Assembly: GCF_033958435.1 (NCBI RefSeq)
Contig: NC_134137.1
Span: 245,194,501 to 245,258,500 of the forward strand
Length of the DNA: 64,000 nt
DNA from: Carettochelys insculpta
Taxonomy: Eukaryota; Chordata; Testudines; Carettochelyidae
Direction: 5' to 3'
Notes under the pieces: generated by a model
What the model saw: only the letters and a program-made list of their open reading frames with translations
Databases searched by the model: none
What the model was told of the DNA's origin: nothing
In this document: piece by piece, positions 1-11,058 of the stretch
Position numbering within the stretch: the first letter of the stretch is position 1
Layout: each line of letters opens with the position of its first letter
Translations under genes and position numbers: made by a program

Positions 1-46
1 AAGAACCGGGGTTTTGCCAGTAAAACTTTCTAGTGTAAATGTAGCC
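1..46. mobile_element. Right end of a Harbinger-type MITE cut by the window edge
   Basis: The stretch ends in ctagtgtaaatgtagcc at 30-46, the right-hand terminal inverted repeat seen on complete MITEs elsewhere in the window, for example the one ending at 849. The rest lies to the left of the window. Confidence 0.5.
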
Positions 47-416
47 TAGGAGTAAAAGATTAGTGGGATGCATGTGCTTTAGTGGCTCAGTTTCTATGAA
101 TATTAGCAGAACTGTACAGCCTTTCCCAAGTACATTTATGAGTGCTTTATACACTCCTCCCAGAATCAGATTAATTAGAATACCCTTGCCTAACAGCATA
201 TAACACATGCATGATATAATATTAAAAAGTCCAATTATAAAGAATGGGCTAAACCTGAAGGCCTTATCGATAGACAAGTCCCATGTATTTTAGTGGGTGT
301 TTCATTATTCAGGCATGGAATATTTACCCACTGTGCAAAAAAAGACCTTCTTCCCCTTAAGCAAAGACAGGTATTGTTTCAACAGTGATGTACAGAAATA
401 AATAAAATCACACTTT
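47..416. other. RIBC2 intron sequence, nothing recognised
   Basis: AT-rich sequence without a supported exon, RNA gene or repeat that I can name. It lies 3' of RIBC2 exon 2, so it belongs to a later RIBC2 intron. Confidence 0.4.
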
Positions 417-849
417 GGCTATGTCTAGAAATCTTTCAAAAGAAGTCCTTCTGGAGGATCTCTTCTGAAAGAACTTCTTTTGAATGAGTGGATCCACACA
501 CAAAAAAGCAGATCAAAAGAGTGATCTGCTCTTTTGAAAGAGAGCATCCACACAACCCTGGCTCTTTTGAAAGAATGGACCGGGGATCAAAAAATTAGGC
601 CACATGAGAACTGCTCTTTTGAAAAAAAGGGCCTGTGGAGCGTCTACACGTTTTCTTTCTAAAGAAGCTTTTGAAAGGGGGCGCTCTTCCTGAAACAGGG
701 AAGGAGAGGGATTTCAAAAGGAGTGATGCATTCCTGCAATTTACTTTCAACAGAACACTTTTTGTGCGTAGATGATCTGTGGCATCTTTTGAAAGAGCCC
801 GCTTCTTTTGAAAAATGTTTCAAAAGAACTTGCTAGTGTAGATGCAGCC
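417..849. mobile_element. Harbinger-type MITE, TTTTGAAAG family
   Basis: Terminal inverted repeats ggctatgtctag (left) and ctagtgtagatgcagcc (right) bound a 430-bp element with no coding capacity. The interior repeats the word cttttgaaag in both orientations. It shares its ends, but not its interior, with the TTCGAA and TTGACA MITEs here. Confidence 0.7.
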
Positions 850-1078
850 TCTGTGTCTGAATTCAGTGGAAAAAGCATAATCAGTCATGTGCTCACATAC
901 GAACAAGATTCATGAAATTAATTTACAATTAGAAATGTGGAAGAAAGGAAATATAAATTCGCTTGGATAACTATTTCCATTTGAGTCAATATGTATCTTT
1001 ATTTGCTGATACAGTAATATACAGTTTTCAAAATGAGTGCCTAAAATGAGGATCCTAATTCTGACCCTGTAAATATTA

Positions 1079-1829
1079 CACTCATCCCTCGTTAAAAAGT
1101 ACTTTATTTATGAGTGCTTGTTTAAACAAGGGACACATATGCTTACCTTTTGTTCATTGGACGAGTGAACTCCCCCCACTAATACGAGCCGTATTCCCTC
1201 CGCACGGCTCCAACCCGCCACAGCCTGACCACCCTGCCTGCTCCGCAGCCCCAAACCAATGCAGCCTGACCCCCTGGCCAGCCCCGCACACACCAAACTT
1301 CTGAAACCTAACCCCCCCGCCAGCCACACAGACCCCAAACTGCTGCAACCTAAACCTCCCCGCTGGCCCCATGCACCCAACCACCAAAACCTAAACCTCC
1401 CCACCTGCCCTGAAGACCCCAAACCACTGCAGCCTTAGCCCCCCTCACCCACCCCACGCACCTAAACCACTGCAGCCTAACCCCGCCAGCCCCCCAAACT
1501 AAAACCATTGCAGCCTTAAACCCCTCCCCTGCTCGTCCCACAGACCCAACCTGCAGCAGCCTGAACCCCGCCCCCCCCGCGGCCCAACCCACTACCATGT
1601 TTTAACCCTCCCTCCCACTCATGTCCCCAAACTGTCCCCAGCCTTTAACCGCCCCCAACCTTTCACTTACCTTTCAAAAGCAGCACCACCTGCTGCCACT
1701 CTGAGCACCTGGAACCAATCAGAGACTTTTAGATGTATTTTAATGGGAATTTAGTGTCCCTCTTACAAATTTTTTGCCTATGAGCAAAAAGTTGGGAACC
1801 AATTGTGCTCATATAGCAAGGGATGAGCA
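1079..1829. mobile_element. TA-flanked non-autonomous DNA transposon with C-rich core, copy 1
   Basis: Begins cactcatccctcg after a TA and ends caagggatgagca before a TA, giving inverted ends and a TA target duplication typical of Tc1/mariner-like elements. The centre (about 1200-1660) is a degenerate C-rich minisatellite of cagcctgacccc-like units. The right part shares an aaccaatcagagactt block with the copy at 40016-40803. Open frames inside are compositional and not genes. Confidence 0.65.
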
Positions 1830-2054
1830 TACTAAGTTTAACACAGGGTTCATTGGAACTACTGATATGTTATCAGTTAAACTGGTTTTCAAAAGGTACC
1901 CTCTTTTAATATCTTGGCCTTCATTTCCATGATAGCAAATATCCAGGAAAAGACTGTTGGAAACATTTTAAAAGGAGAAAATACTGAGAAAAGATGGTGA
2001 AAGAGAGTACAAAGGTTTACATATACTAATAGTAAATTATTTATGTAGCAATAC

Positions 2055-2136
2055 CAAATGTTTCATGCCGTGCTTTCTCATTTGCCTCTTGAATCTTCTT
2101 ATCGTTGATTTGAGCATCCAAAGCATCTTTATCAAC
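2055..2136 (-). CDS. RIBC2: RIBC2 exon 2
   Basis: Read on the minus strand, a tag acceptor (2138-2137) precedes 82 nt encoding VDKDALDAQINDKKIQEANE and seven more residues, ending in KARHETF plus one base before a GT donor at 2054-2053. Exon 1 ends exactly after VRTIG in phase 0, so the joined text reads VRTIGVDKDALDAQ, the conserved start of the RIB43A family. RIB43A proteins are coiled-coil microtubule inner proteins that sit in the lumen of ciliary and flagellar doublets. This exon covers residues 40-66. The next exon is outside the window. Intron 1 is about 12.6 kb and almost entirely transposons. Confidence 0.9.
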
Positions 2137-2472
2137 CTACCACAATGAAAACAATTAAACTGTAAAGTTTGCTCTATTGAAAATATTTGTGTTTATAGGC
2201 TTTTGTCCGACCTCATGCACCAAAACATCCACTTAAACTAGGAATAAAGGAATTTTCTTCGCAGAATTATAATTCTAGACAGCTGTGAATTATTCTATTG
2301 CCAGTGCAATGCCTTTCACAGTAAATTACAGGCACCTTACTATTTAAAGTATATGGTGGCAAAAAGAAAATCCAACATCCAACATTTCTGGTTGTTCACT
2401 TTAATAGCAGTAGGTACACTATTATTCTGAAGCAAAATAACATTAAAGGTTAGGCTGAGCTCCAATACATTA
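2137..2472. other. RIBC2 intron 1 tail, nothing recognised
   Basis: AT-rich intron sequence next to the exon 2 acceptor. No repeat or coding match recognised. Confidence 0.4.
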
Positions 2473-2892
2473 GGGCTATGGCTACACTAGTGAGCTTTTT
2501 TGACAAAACTCACTGCACGTCCACATAGAAAATGCATTTTGTTGACAGTCTGTTCACAAAAATTGGCACTTCCATCAACAACCTTCCGCCTCTCACAGAT
2601 GAAGAGCACCTTTGTTGACAGATTATATTGACAAAAAAGCTTTGTGGATGCTCCTCAGGGCCTTCTGTTGACAGACAGGGCTTCCAGGACAATAGCAGGC
2701 CTGTCTGCTGTGCTTCCAGTTGGCTGTTTTATCAAGAGAGCAGCCGGGCAATCCAGCCGCTCTGTCAACAGAGCAGATCACTTTTTCAATCTGCTTTAGT
2801 GTATGGCCACACTGTGTTGACAGATGTTTTGTTGGAAAATCTCTTCTGACAGAAATGTCTGTCAACAGATGCTTCTAGTGTACCTGTAGCCC
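2473..2892. mobile_element. Harbinger-type MITE, TTGACA family
   Basis: Inverted ends ggctatggctacactag and tagtgtacctgtagcc bound a 420-bp element rich in tgttgaca and tgtcaaca words. The same interior occurs at 27690-28000 and 30701-31134. No coding capacity. Confidence 0.7.
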
Positions 2893-3202
2893 AGATATTT
2901 CCTTCATTGTAGAGGGCACTCCTATTTATTGTACTTACCTGTCATCAATTTACAACATTAAAAGGTTGTACAGGTCTTTGACATTCACAAAACAAAAAGC
3001 AGTCAAGTAGCACTTTAAAGACTAGCAAAATGGTTTATTAGGTGAGCTTTCGTGGGACAGACCCACTTCTTCAGACCATAGCCAGACCAGAACAGACTCA
3101 ATATTTAAGGCACAGAGAACCAAAAACATTAAGCAAGGAGGACAAATCAGAAAAAGATAATCAAGGTGAGCAAATCAGAGAGTGGAGGGGTGGGGGGGAA
3201 GG

Positions 3203-4319
3203 TCAAGAATTAGATTGAGCCAAGTATGCAGACAAGCCCCTATAGTGACTCAGAAAGTTCCCATCACGATTTAAACCATGTGTTAATGTGCCGAATTTGG
3301 ATATAAAAGCCAGCACAGATGTTTCTCTTTCCAAAACGGAGTGATACTTCCTCTTCTGTAACACACATACCTTTAGGTCATTGAAAGAATGCCCCATTCA
3401 AATGTTGACTAACTGGTTTGTGGATCTGGAGTGTTTTGATGTCTGTTTTGTGCCCATTGACCCTTTGTCTAAGGGAGTTAGAAGTCTGTCCAATATACAA
3501 AGCACCTGGGCGTTGTTGGCACATGATGGCATATATGATGTTGGTAGAGGAGCATGAGAAAGTGCTCGTGATTCTGTGAGTAACCAGGTTAGGTCCAGTG
3601 ATGGTATTTCCAGAGAAGATATGAGGACAAAGCTGGCAGCGGGCTTTGTTGCAGGGAAAGGTTCCAGGACTAGTGTTCCTGGGGTATAGTCTGTGGCTGT
3701 TAGTGAGGATCCTCATGAGGTTGGGAGGTTGTCTGTAGGAGAGAACAGGCATGTCACCCAGGGCCTTCTGGAGCGTAGCATCCTGATTAAGGATAGGTTG
3801 TAGGTCTTTAATAATTCGTTGCAGTGGTCTGAGTTGGGGGCTGTAGGTGATGACCAGTGGTGTTCTGTTCTTGGCTTTTTTGGGCCGATCTTGGAGTATC
3901 TGGTCTCTGGGTATTCGTCTGGCCCTGTCGATTTGTTTTTTTACTTCTCCTGGTGGGTAATTCAGGTTTATGAATATTTGGTAAAGTTCTTGTACTTTTT
4001 GGTCTCTGTCAGTTGGATCAGAGCAAATGCAATTGTACCTAAGAGCTTGACTGTCAACAATGGATCTAGTCACGTGTGCAGGATGGAAACTAGAAGGGTG
4101 TAGATAAGTATAGTGATCAGTAGGTTTTCGGTACAGTGTGGTACTGATCAGGCCATCCTTGATCAGTACTATAGTGTCCAGGAAATGTATCTCTTGCATG
4201 TTGTAATTGAGGCATAAGTTGATGGTGGGGTGTAGATTGTTAAAGTCTCTGTGGAATTCTTCTAGAGCGTCTGTACCATGGGTCCAAATCATAAAGATGT
4301 CATCAATGTATCTTAAGTA
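3203..4319 (-). pseudogene. Penelope-like RT/GIY-YIG polyprotein remnant (left arm)
   Basis: Minus-strand open frame beginning in RT motif LRYIDDIF (4316-4293) and continuing through the RT thumb (FLDTIVLIKDG, LYRKPTDHYTYLHPSSFHP) and a linker with a Cys-rich knuckle ([12 protein letters not shown]). It then enters a GIY-YIG endonuclease ([27 protein letters not shown]). The RT fingers and palm upstream of YIDD are absent. The frame stops after QHLNGAFFQ; the usual C-terminal tail ([11 protein letters not shown]) continues in another frame at 3203-3397, so there is a frameshift. The copy at 16782-17108 reads through this point. Penelope elements insert by target-primed reverse transcription using this RT/endonuclease. 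Confidence 0.88.
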
Positions 4320-4321
4320 AT

Positions 4322-5354
4322 TTACACCCCACCATCAACTTATGCCTCAATTACAACATGCAAGAGATACATTTCCTGGACACTATAGTACTGATCAAGG
4401 ATGGCCTGATCAGTACCACACTGTACCGAAAACCTACTGATCACTATACTTATCTACACCCTTCTAGTTTCCATCCTGCACACGTGACTAGATCCATTGT
4501 TGACAGTCAAGCTCTTAGGTACAATTGCATTTGCTCTGATCCAACTGACAGAGACCAAAAAGTACAAGAACTTTACCAAATATTCATAAACCTGAATTAC
4601 CCACCAGGAGAAGTAAAAAAACAAATCGACAGGGCCAGACGAATACCCAGAGACCAGATACTCCAAGATCGGCCCAAAAAAGCCAAGAACAGAACACCAC
4701 TGGTCATCACCTACAGCCCCCAACTCAGACCACTGCAACGAATTATTAAAGACCTACAACCTATCCTTAATCAGGATGCTACGCTCCAGAAGGCCCTGGG
4801 TGACATGCCTGTTCTCTCCTACAGACAACCTCCCAACCTCATGAGGATCCTCACTAACAGCCACAGACTATACCCCAGGAACACTAGTCCTGGAACCTTT
4901 CCCTGCAACAAAGCCCGCTGCCAGCTTTGTCCTCATATCTTCTCTGGAAATACCATCACTGGACCTAACCTGGTTACTCACAGAATCACGAGCACTTTCT
5001 CATGCTCCTCTACCAACATCATATATGCCATCATGTGCCAACAACGCCCAGGTGCTTTGTATATTGGACAGACTTCTAACTCCCTTAGACAAAGGGTCAA
5101 TGGGCACAAAACAGACATCAAAACACTCCAGATCCACAAACCAGTTAGTCAACATTTGAATGGGGCATTCTTTCAATGACCTAAAGGTATGTGTGTTACA
5201 GAAGAGGAAGTATCACTCCGTTTTGGAAAGAGAAACATCTGTGCTGGCTTTTATATCCAAATTCGGCACATTAACACATGGTTTAAATCGTGATGGGAAC
5301 TTTCTGAGTCACTATAGGGGCTTGTCTGCATACTTGGCTCAATCTAATTCTTGA
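4322..5354 (+). pseudogene. Penelope-like RT/GIY-YIG polyprotein remnant (right arm)
   Basis: Mirror copy of the left arm. It enters at LHPTINLCLNYN, downstream of the YIDD box, and runs through the same RT thumb, Cys knuckle and GIY-YIG domain. Its predicted protein from MQEIHF to GAFFQ is identical to the left arm, including the same premature end, with the C-terminal tail in another frame at 5160-5354. Sharing the lesion means both arms came from the same already-frameshifted template. Confidence 0.88.
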
Positions 5355-5621
5355 CCTTCCCCCCCACCCCTCCACTCTCTGATTTGCTCACCTTGATTAT
5401 CTTTTTCTGATTTGTCCTCCTTGCTTAATGTTTTTGGTTCTCTGTGCCTTAAATATTGAGTCTGTTCTGGTCTGGCTATGGTCTGAAGAAGTGGGTCTGT
5501 CCCACGAAAGCTCACCTAATAAACCATTTTGCTAGTCTTTAAAGTGCTACTTGACTGCTTTTTGTTTTGATAGTGTATAGACTAGCACAGCTTCCTCTTT
5601 GTTACTATTTGACATTCACAA

Positions 5622-6884
5622 TGTAATAGTTATGATGGTCTTCAGTTGTAAAAATTTTTTCACTTTTGTAAAATATACCATTTAGCTCCAAACCTCTATT
5701 GGAGTCAGAAATGGTGGTAAGAGGGAATTTTCTGCTTTCACGGTATGAAGGATGATACCTGGTGTGTACAGCAGGCAACTGGAAGTCTGTCCCTCCTTCT
5801 TCCACAGACTTTCTGTATGACCTTAGCCAAGTAACAATGTATTTTTGTATCTATACAATTGGGATAATAATTCCTAATAAGCTTGGTAAATCACTTTTAG
5901 GTCCTTAGATGAAAAAAGCAAGTACTAATTTTATTATATTCTCTGCTGGAAGCTATGAAAATCCCTGTAAAGAGAATACAGTAGGTAGTAGTATGGTGTG
6001 ATGCTTCCTTGTATCACTGAGTACGTGAAGAAACAAAGTCTGTGATCTTATGAAGTTTAAAAGCAGAAGAAAACATAAAATATCTTCTATTTCTAACAAT
6101 AAATGAAGTTCAGAACAATGCATTACTAGATTCTAAATATAAACATAGTCATGAGGACATATATGGTCAATTTCAACACCTAGAACAATTAAAACATTCC
6201 TCCTTTGATACAGTTTGAGCATAACATGAAATAAAATGAATAATAACTAGACAAATTGCATACATTTTAAATTACTATACAAGCCATATATCTTCTCTGA
6301 ACAGTTTTCTCTTGTTCAGAAAAGAACCGCTCCAAGTAACAAGATTTTATTTCTCATTGGAATAGTCCAAAATCATAACCTGAGAGCATCTGAAATGTTA
6401 GTAATTCTACTAACTGTATGGAAGTTATCAATAGCATTGCAGTAATCAATGATGTGCTCTGCTGAGCCAACCAACTGGTTTTCTAATCTGTCCTGATAAT
6501 ATTTCTTTATTTGTAATTTCACACTTTATTTGGACATATACTTACTATGTACATATTAGTGAATATTAATTTTTGATTTGGTGCATATTTGCTTTCTTTT
6601 CAGACATTCCTGATTCTGAGAAGAATGAGCTTTTAAATGAAGCTCTTCTTTAAATGAAAAAAGCTAAATATCTCAGAGCATGTTTACAAATACTGGTGAA
6701 TATAATTAACCCCATATTGCAGATGAGATAAGGTAGTTGTAGAGAGGGAAGTTATTTACCTAAGCTCACACAGTAAGTTAATGGCAGATAAGACTAGAAA
6801 TAAAGTCTCCTGACTCCCATTCCCATGTTAATGAACCATTCTTTATGCTAATTGTCCTTTTAGATTCAGTCTATTTCCCGGGGT
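5622..6884. other. RIBC2 intron 1, nothing recognised
   Basis: About 1.26 kb of AT-rich unique-looking sequence after the Penelope dimer. No exon, RNA gene or named repeat that I can support. Confidence 0.4.
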
Positions 6885-6962
6885 CTCACATAGTTTGTTT
6901 ACAGCCACCAGTCCTGGCTCTCAGTGTTCTGTGCCGTTATTTAGTTCTAATTTACTCCTTAA
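6885..6962. mobile_element. Tigger-like MITE, left fragment (interrupted)
   Basis: Matches about 18183-18256 of the intact element at 18071-18393 (shared agccaccag, tcagtgttctgtgc, gttatttag). It is cut by the Harbinger insertion at 6963 and resumes at 11561. Its own left end is missing. Confidence 0.75.
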
Positions 6963-7012
6963 TGGCTATGTCTACACTAGAACGCTACATCGAACTAGCT
7001 TATTTTGATGTA

Positions 7013-7458
7013 GGCTACGTCTACACTAGCCCCAAACTTCGAAATGGCCACACAAATGGCCATTTTGAAGTTTACTAATGAAGCACTGAAATGCATATTC
7101 AGCGCTTCATTAGCATGCGGGCGGTCGCGGCACTTCGAAATTGACGCGCCTCGCCGCCGCACGGCTCGTCCCGACAGGGCTCCTTTTTGAAAGGACCCCG
7201 CCTACTTCGAAGTCTCCTTATTCCCATGCGGTGAGACCTCCATGTGGGAATAAGGAGACTTCGAAGTAGGCGGGGTCCTTTCGAAAAGGAGCCCTGTCGG
7301 GACGAGCCGTGCGGCGGCGAGGCGCGTCAATTTCGAAGTGCCGCGGCCGCCCGCATGCTAATGAAGCGCTGAATATGCATTTCAGCGCTTCATTAGTAAA
7401 CTTTGAAATGGCCATTTGTGTGGCCATTTCGAAGTTTGGGGCTAGTGTAGACACAGCC
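7013..7458. mobile_element. Foldback MITE, TTCGAA family, near-perfect 216-bp arms
   Basis: Left arm 7013-7228 and right arm 7241-7458 are reverse complements with roughly eight differences and a loop of about 12 bases. Ends are ggctacgtctacactagcccc and its inverse; flanking GTA (7010-7012 and 7459-7461) is the 3-bp duplication. GC-rich, with many CpGs still intact, so probably young. Confidence 0.9.
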
Positions 7459-7759
7459 GTAGTGACATCAAAATCAGCTACTTCAATGGGTAGTGTCTAC
7501 ACATCCTCTGGGCCCGGCACCCTTGACGCACAACATCGAAAGGGGCCCCTCAGGAGAGCGTCTACACACAAAGGCAGCCCCTTTTGAACTGAGGGGCCAG
7601 GAAAGCCCGCAGACGGGTTCACAGGGTGGACAAGCCCTCCTGGGGCAACAGCAAGCTGCTCCCTTAAAGGGCCCCTTCCAAACACACTCGGCCCGCACAG
7701 CACGAGGTCTGCAGAGCTGACACCAGAGTTGCAGACCCCGTGCATGCAGCTGTGGACCC

Positions 7760-7760
<1 letters not shown>

Positions 7761-7793
<33 letters not shown>
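7761..7793 (+). repeat. (CAG)11 microsatellite encoding polyglutamine
   Basis: Eleven uninterrupted CAG triplets in the leader of the Harbinger transposase frame. Confidence 0.95.
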
Positions 7794-7794
<1 letters not shown>

Positions 7795-8264
7795 TGCCAG
7801 AAGCCCTCAGGGCTGTCACCGAGGCAGGGGCCGCCCTGCTTGGGGCTGCGCAGGAGGCCACCCAAGACCTCCTGGAAGGTGAGACCTCCTTGGGGGATGA
7901 AGGTGCCACCCTAGACCATGGGGCCCTCCTGGTGCTTCCCCCCACCCCGCCAGGTGCTCTGCCAGCTACAGAGATGCCCCATCAGCATGGAGTGGTGGAA
8001 GCGCCTGGTCCTGGAGGAGTGGGATAATAACCACTGACTCTGGAATTTCCAGATGAGCCAGCAGACGTTCCTCGAGCTCTGCCAGTGGCTCACCCCTGCC
8101 CTGAGGCACCATGACACCCATATGCGGTGTGCCCTCACCGTTGAGAACGGGTCGGCTTCACTGTCTGGAAGCTGGCCACTCCAGACAGCTACCAATCCAT
8201 AGGGCACCAATTTGGTGTGGGCAAGGCCGCTGTTGGGGCCATCGTCATGGAGGTACAGAGGCCC

Positions 8265-8500
8265 AGGAGGGTACCCATCGGGGGATGGAGGGCCAGGGAA
8301 GGTGGGAGCCTGGGGGGAGCCCAGAAAGGGGGCCAGGGGAGGCGGCCAGGGGAAGAGGGAGCCCAGGGAAGGGGTTGGGGGAGGAGGGAACCCAGGTGGG
8401 GACCAGGGGGAAGCCCAGAGAGGGGACCAGGGGAGGGGTAAACCCAGGGGGAAGGGGGCCAGAGAAGGGGGAGCCGGGGGGGACAAGGAGAGGCCAGGCA
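8265..8500 (+). repeat. G-rich minisatellite in a putative transposase intron
   Basis: Degenerate units of the type ccaggggaaggggg, with many runs of three or more G on the plus strand. It lies between a GAG-GT donor and a CAG acceptor. The long frames read here in both strands are compositional. Confidence 0.75.
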
Positions 8501-9427
8501 CACCCTGCACACCCTCAGGGGTGCCCATGTCCTCCCGCTGCAGGTGGTCCATGCGCTGAATGCCGCGCTGCTCTACAGGCTCCTGCAGCTCGGGGATCTG
8601 GATGCAGACATCGTGGCATTTGCTGGTAGGGGGGTTCCCCAACTGCTTTGGGGCACTGGACAAAACTCACATCCCCATCTGTGCCCCAGACCACAGGGGA
8701 GGAGGCTTCATAAACAGGAAGAGCTACCACTCGATCCTCCAGGCCATGGTGGACAGCCGAGGTCGCTTCCAGGACATATATGTTGGCTGGCCTGGCAGCA
8801 CCCATGATGCCCGCGTTTACAGGAACTTGGGCCTGTGCTCCTGGCTGAAGGTGGGGACCTACATCCCCCTGAGGGAGACCCCCTGGGGGACACCACCATG
8901 GCCCTCTGCCTCATGGCAGATGCAGCCTACCCCCTCCAGCCCTGGCTTATGGGGCCCTACACGGGCCACCTCGATGCCAGCCAGGAGGGGTTCAATGCCC
9001 GCCTGAGCCATGTGTGCCAGGTGGTCAAGTGGGCTTTCAGATGCCTCAAAGGCCACTGGTGCTGCCTCCTTGCTTGTCTGGACGTGGGCCTCCAACATCC
9101 CCCAAGTTGTAGGTGCGTGCTGCACACTCCACAACCTGGTGGAGAGCAAGGGGGAGGCCTTTGTGCAGGGGTGGGCTGTGGAGGCCGGCATGGCCCACGC
9201 CCAGCCAGCTGCAGCCCTGAGCCACCAGGCCCACCACCAGGGGATCTGGGTCCAGGAGGCCCTTCGGTCGCATTTTGACCAGGCTGCAGGGTGAGCGCTG
9301 TCGTGGCCATCCCTGGTGGGCCTCTCTCATGCTGCCCCCACCACTCGCACACTGCTCCCCACCACCCACACACTGCCCCCGCCACCCATGCCCTGCGACC
9401 CTAAAGAGCACATGACATGTTTTGAAA

Positions 9428-9433
9428 AATAAA
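9428..9433 (+). terminator. AATAAA polyadenylation signal of the Harbinger transposase
   Basis: AATAAA about 135 nt after the transposase C-terminus, between the two convergent Harbinger genes. Confidence 0.5.
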
Positions 9434-10481
9434 CCTGTGAAATAATATTTACGAACCCAAACGTGTTGACCAATTATTTACAGAAACAAACACCCATGGG
9501 GGAACTATGTACATAGGGGGAACAGCTATGTAAAGGGGGCTGGGACACACCTATTTACAACAAAGGTTGGGGGAACTATGTATAGTAGAGGGGGGCCTGT
9601 GTGGAGGAGCATGACCTACAGCTGGTCCAGGGTCCCTGTTGAGGCTGGGTGGGGGCTGGCAATACTGGCAGATATGGCCAGGCTGGCTCCGGAGACCCGC
9701 GATCCCCTTCGGTGGGCTCCAGTGCAGGAGGGCCACTGGGAGGGATGGCAGCTGGAACAGCGGCGAGTGGCAGCCGGTCCGCGATCTGCTCGAGGGGTCC
9801 TGTGATGCAGTTAAATGTCCTCATAAAGAACCCCCCAGGAATCCTGGCACCCAGCCAGTGCCTGCTCCTCCAATTGGAGCTGGCACTCTGCCACCTCAAC
9901 TTGGTGCCAGAGAGTGGCGAGGACCTGGGGGTCAGCAGCTGTCCGTGGCTGGCTCCGGTGGTGGTGGGCCAGCCCTGGTGCTGGTCCCTGCTCAGGCTGG
10001 CTACCGCAGTGCTGCATCCCCGGTGGGCTATCTAGCTCCACAGATGCCGCATTACTGTCATGGCCCTCGGATGGTGCAGCTGCGGAAAGAGTGGGAAACA
10101 GAGAGGACAGCCGTTAGTACTGGGCCCTGGCCCATGGCCCACTCCCCCAACCTCCCCATGGGTGCTGGGTCCCCGTCCCCTGTCCTCCGGCCCTGGGTGC
10201 ATCGTCTCCATGGGTGGTACCCTTCAGGGGTTCAGTCCCCCTACCCCTCCAGGGATAGGGCGTGGCGCTGTCTGCAGGTGTGGGTGCTGACGGGCCCTAG
10301 GGGCCATGCTGCTGTCCTAGGGCTGTGGTCTGGCTGGGCCATGGTAAGCTGGTGTCAGCTTGGTGTGGGGGGGGGGCCCTGGTCATGTCCCTTCCCTATG
10401 ACCTGGGGTGTGGTCTGGCTGGGCCATGGTAAGCTGGTGTCAGCTTGGTGTGTGTCGGGGGGCCCTGGTCATGTCCCTTCC

Positions 10482-11058
10482 CTATGCCCGGGGTGTGCGC
10501 CCTGTGGGGTACATACCTGACAGTCCACTCCCATGGTCAGGGGACACCCATCGGGTGGATGCCCTGCTGGAGGTGTGGGAGAAGGGGTCGATCAGGAACT
10601 CCCCATCACTCAATCCCTTCTCTGCTGTCCCGGGGGTGGGCTCCTCTGGGGGCCCTTGGGGTGCATGGCTGGCCTCTGGGCCAGACTCCAGCTCCAAGGT
10701 CTGCTGGGGCTCCTCGGCCACAGTATCAAGGGTGGCTGCGGGGGGAGTAGGTGTACAGGGGGCCCAGGACTTCCCTGAACTCCCTGTAACAGGGGCAAGC
10801 AGTGGGGGTGGCCTCAGACCAGCTGGCCATGTCCTGGACCCAGGCATAACCCTGCCATAGCTTGACTTTCCTCCTGACATGGTCAGGAGTGTGGGCAGGG
10901 TGACCCCGGGTGGCCAGGCCCCCAGCCAGCCAAGTGAATGCTTCTGCATTCCACCGCTTGCTCCTCATTACCTGAAGCACCTCCTCCTTGCCCCAGAGCG
11001 CCAGCAGGACTTGGAGCTCGGCATCCATCCAGGGGCGGCCCCGCCGCCTCTTCCCCAC
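10482..11058 (-). pseudogene. Harbinger Myb/SANT-like DNA-binding gene, broken
   Basis: Minus-strand frame from about 11058 with WMDAELQVLLALWGKEEVL, RWNAEAFTWLAGGLATRGH and TPDHVRRKVKLWQGYAWVQD. The spaced Trp, Leu and Trp residues and the closing KxKxL helix follow the Myb/SANT-like domain of the second Harbinger protein, which binds DNA and escorts the transposase. A downstream acidic, Pro-rich stretch (EEPQQTLELESGPEAS, 10482-10720) continues in a different frame, so at least one indel has occurred. Further fragments may extend to about 9576. The first codon of the frame is GTG, so the true start is uncertain. Confidence 0.72.

Larger units (their letters stand above)
2991..5607. mobile_element. 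Penelope-like element, head-to-head inverted dimer A
   Basis: Two 5'-truncated copies of one Penelope-like element are joined back to back. The left arm (2991-4319, minus) starts at the RT YIDD box. The right arm (4322-5607, plus) starts about 90 nt further into the gene. Both run out to the 3' UTR, which carries agtgctacttgactgc. The overlapping arms of about 1.24 kb are nearly identical. A 14-bp direct repeat tttgacattcacaa flanks the whole dimer (2977-2990 and 5608-5621), so it entered as one insertion. The right arm keeps about 40 nt more 3' terminus (gatagtgtatagactagcac) than the left. Confidence 0.92.
7740..9294 (+). pseudogene. Harbinger (HARBI1-like) DDE transposase, frameshifted
   Basis: A short polyQ leader (7761-7793) precedes an N-terminal helix-turn-helix region (MSQQTFLELCQWLTPALR from 8055, then VWKLATPDSYQSIGHQFGVG in shifted frames). 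A G-rich 291-nt interval with GT-AG ends (8253-8543) behaves like an intron. The catalytic core follows: FGALDKTHIPICAP (first Asp), NRKSYHSILQAMVDSRGRFQ, VGWPGSTHDARVY (second Asp), then in another frame DTTMALCLMADAAYPL and VVKWAFRCLKGHW, and in a third frame NIPQVVGACCTLHNLVE. The third acidic residue, normally Glu before the WAFGRLK-like motif, reads Lys. At least three frame changes make it non-coding. The product would have cut and pasted the element and its MITEs. Confidence 0.85.

Noticed and set aside
1108..1598. Overlapping Gly/Trp-rich frames
   Set aside because: Products of the C-rich minisatellite; the same occurs at 40081-40534 without shared frame.
3378..5179. Two identical open frames on opposite strands as a duplicated host gene
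   Set aside because: They are RT/GIY-YIG pieces of Penelope arms with a target duplication around the pair.
7911..8663. Long minus-strand open frame (250 codons) and several overlapping frames
   Set aside because: Antisense to the transposase and its G-rich minisatellite; Pro/Leu composition only, no family pattern.
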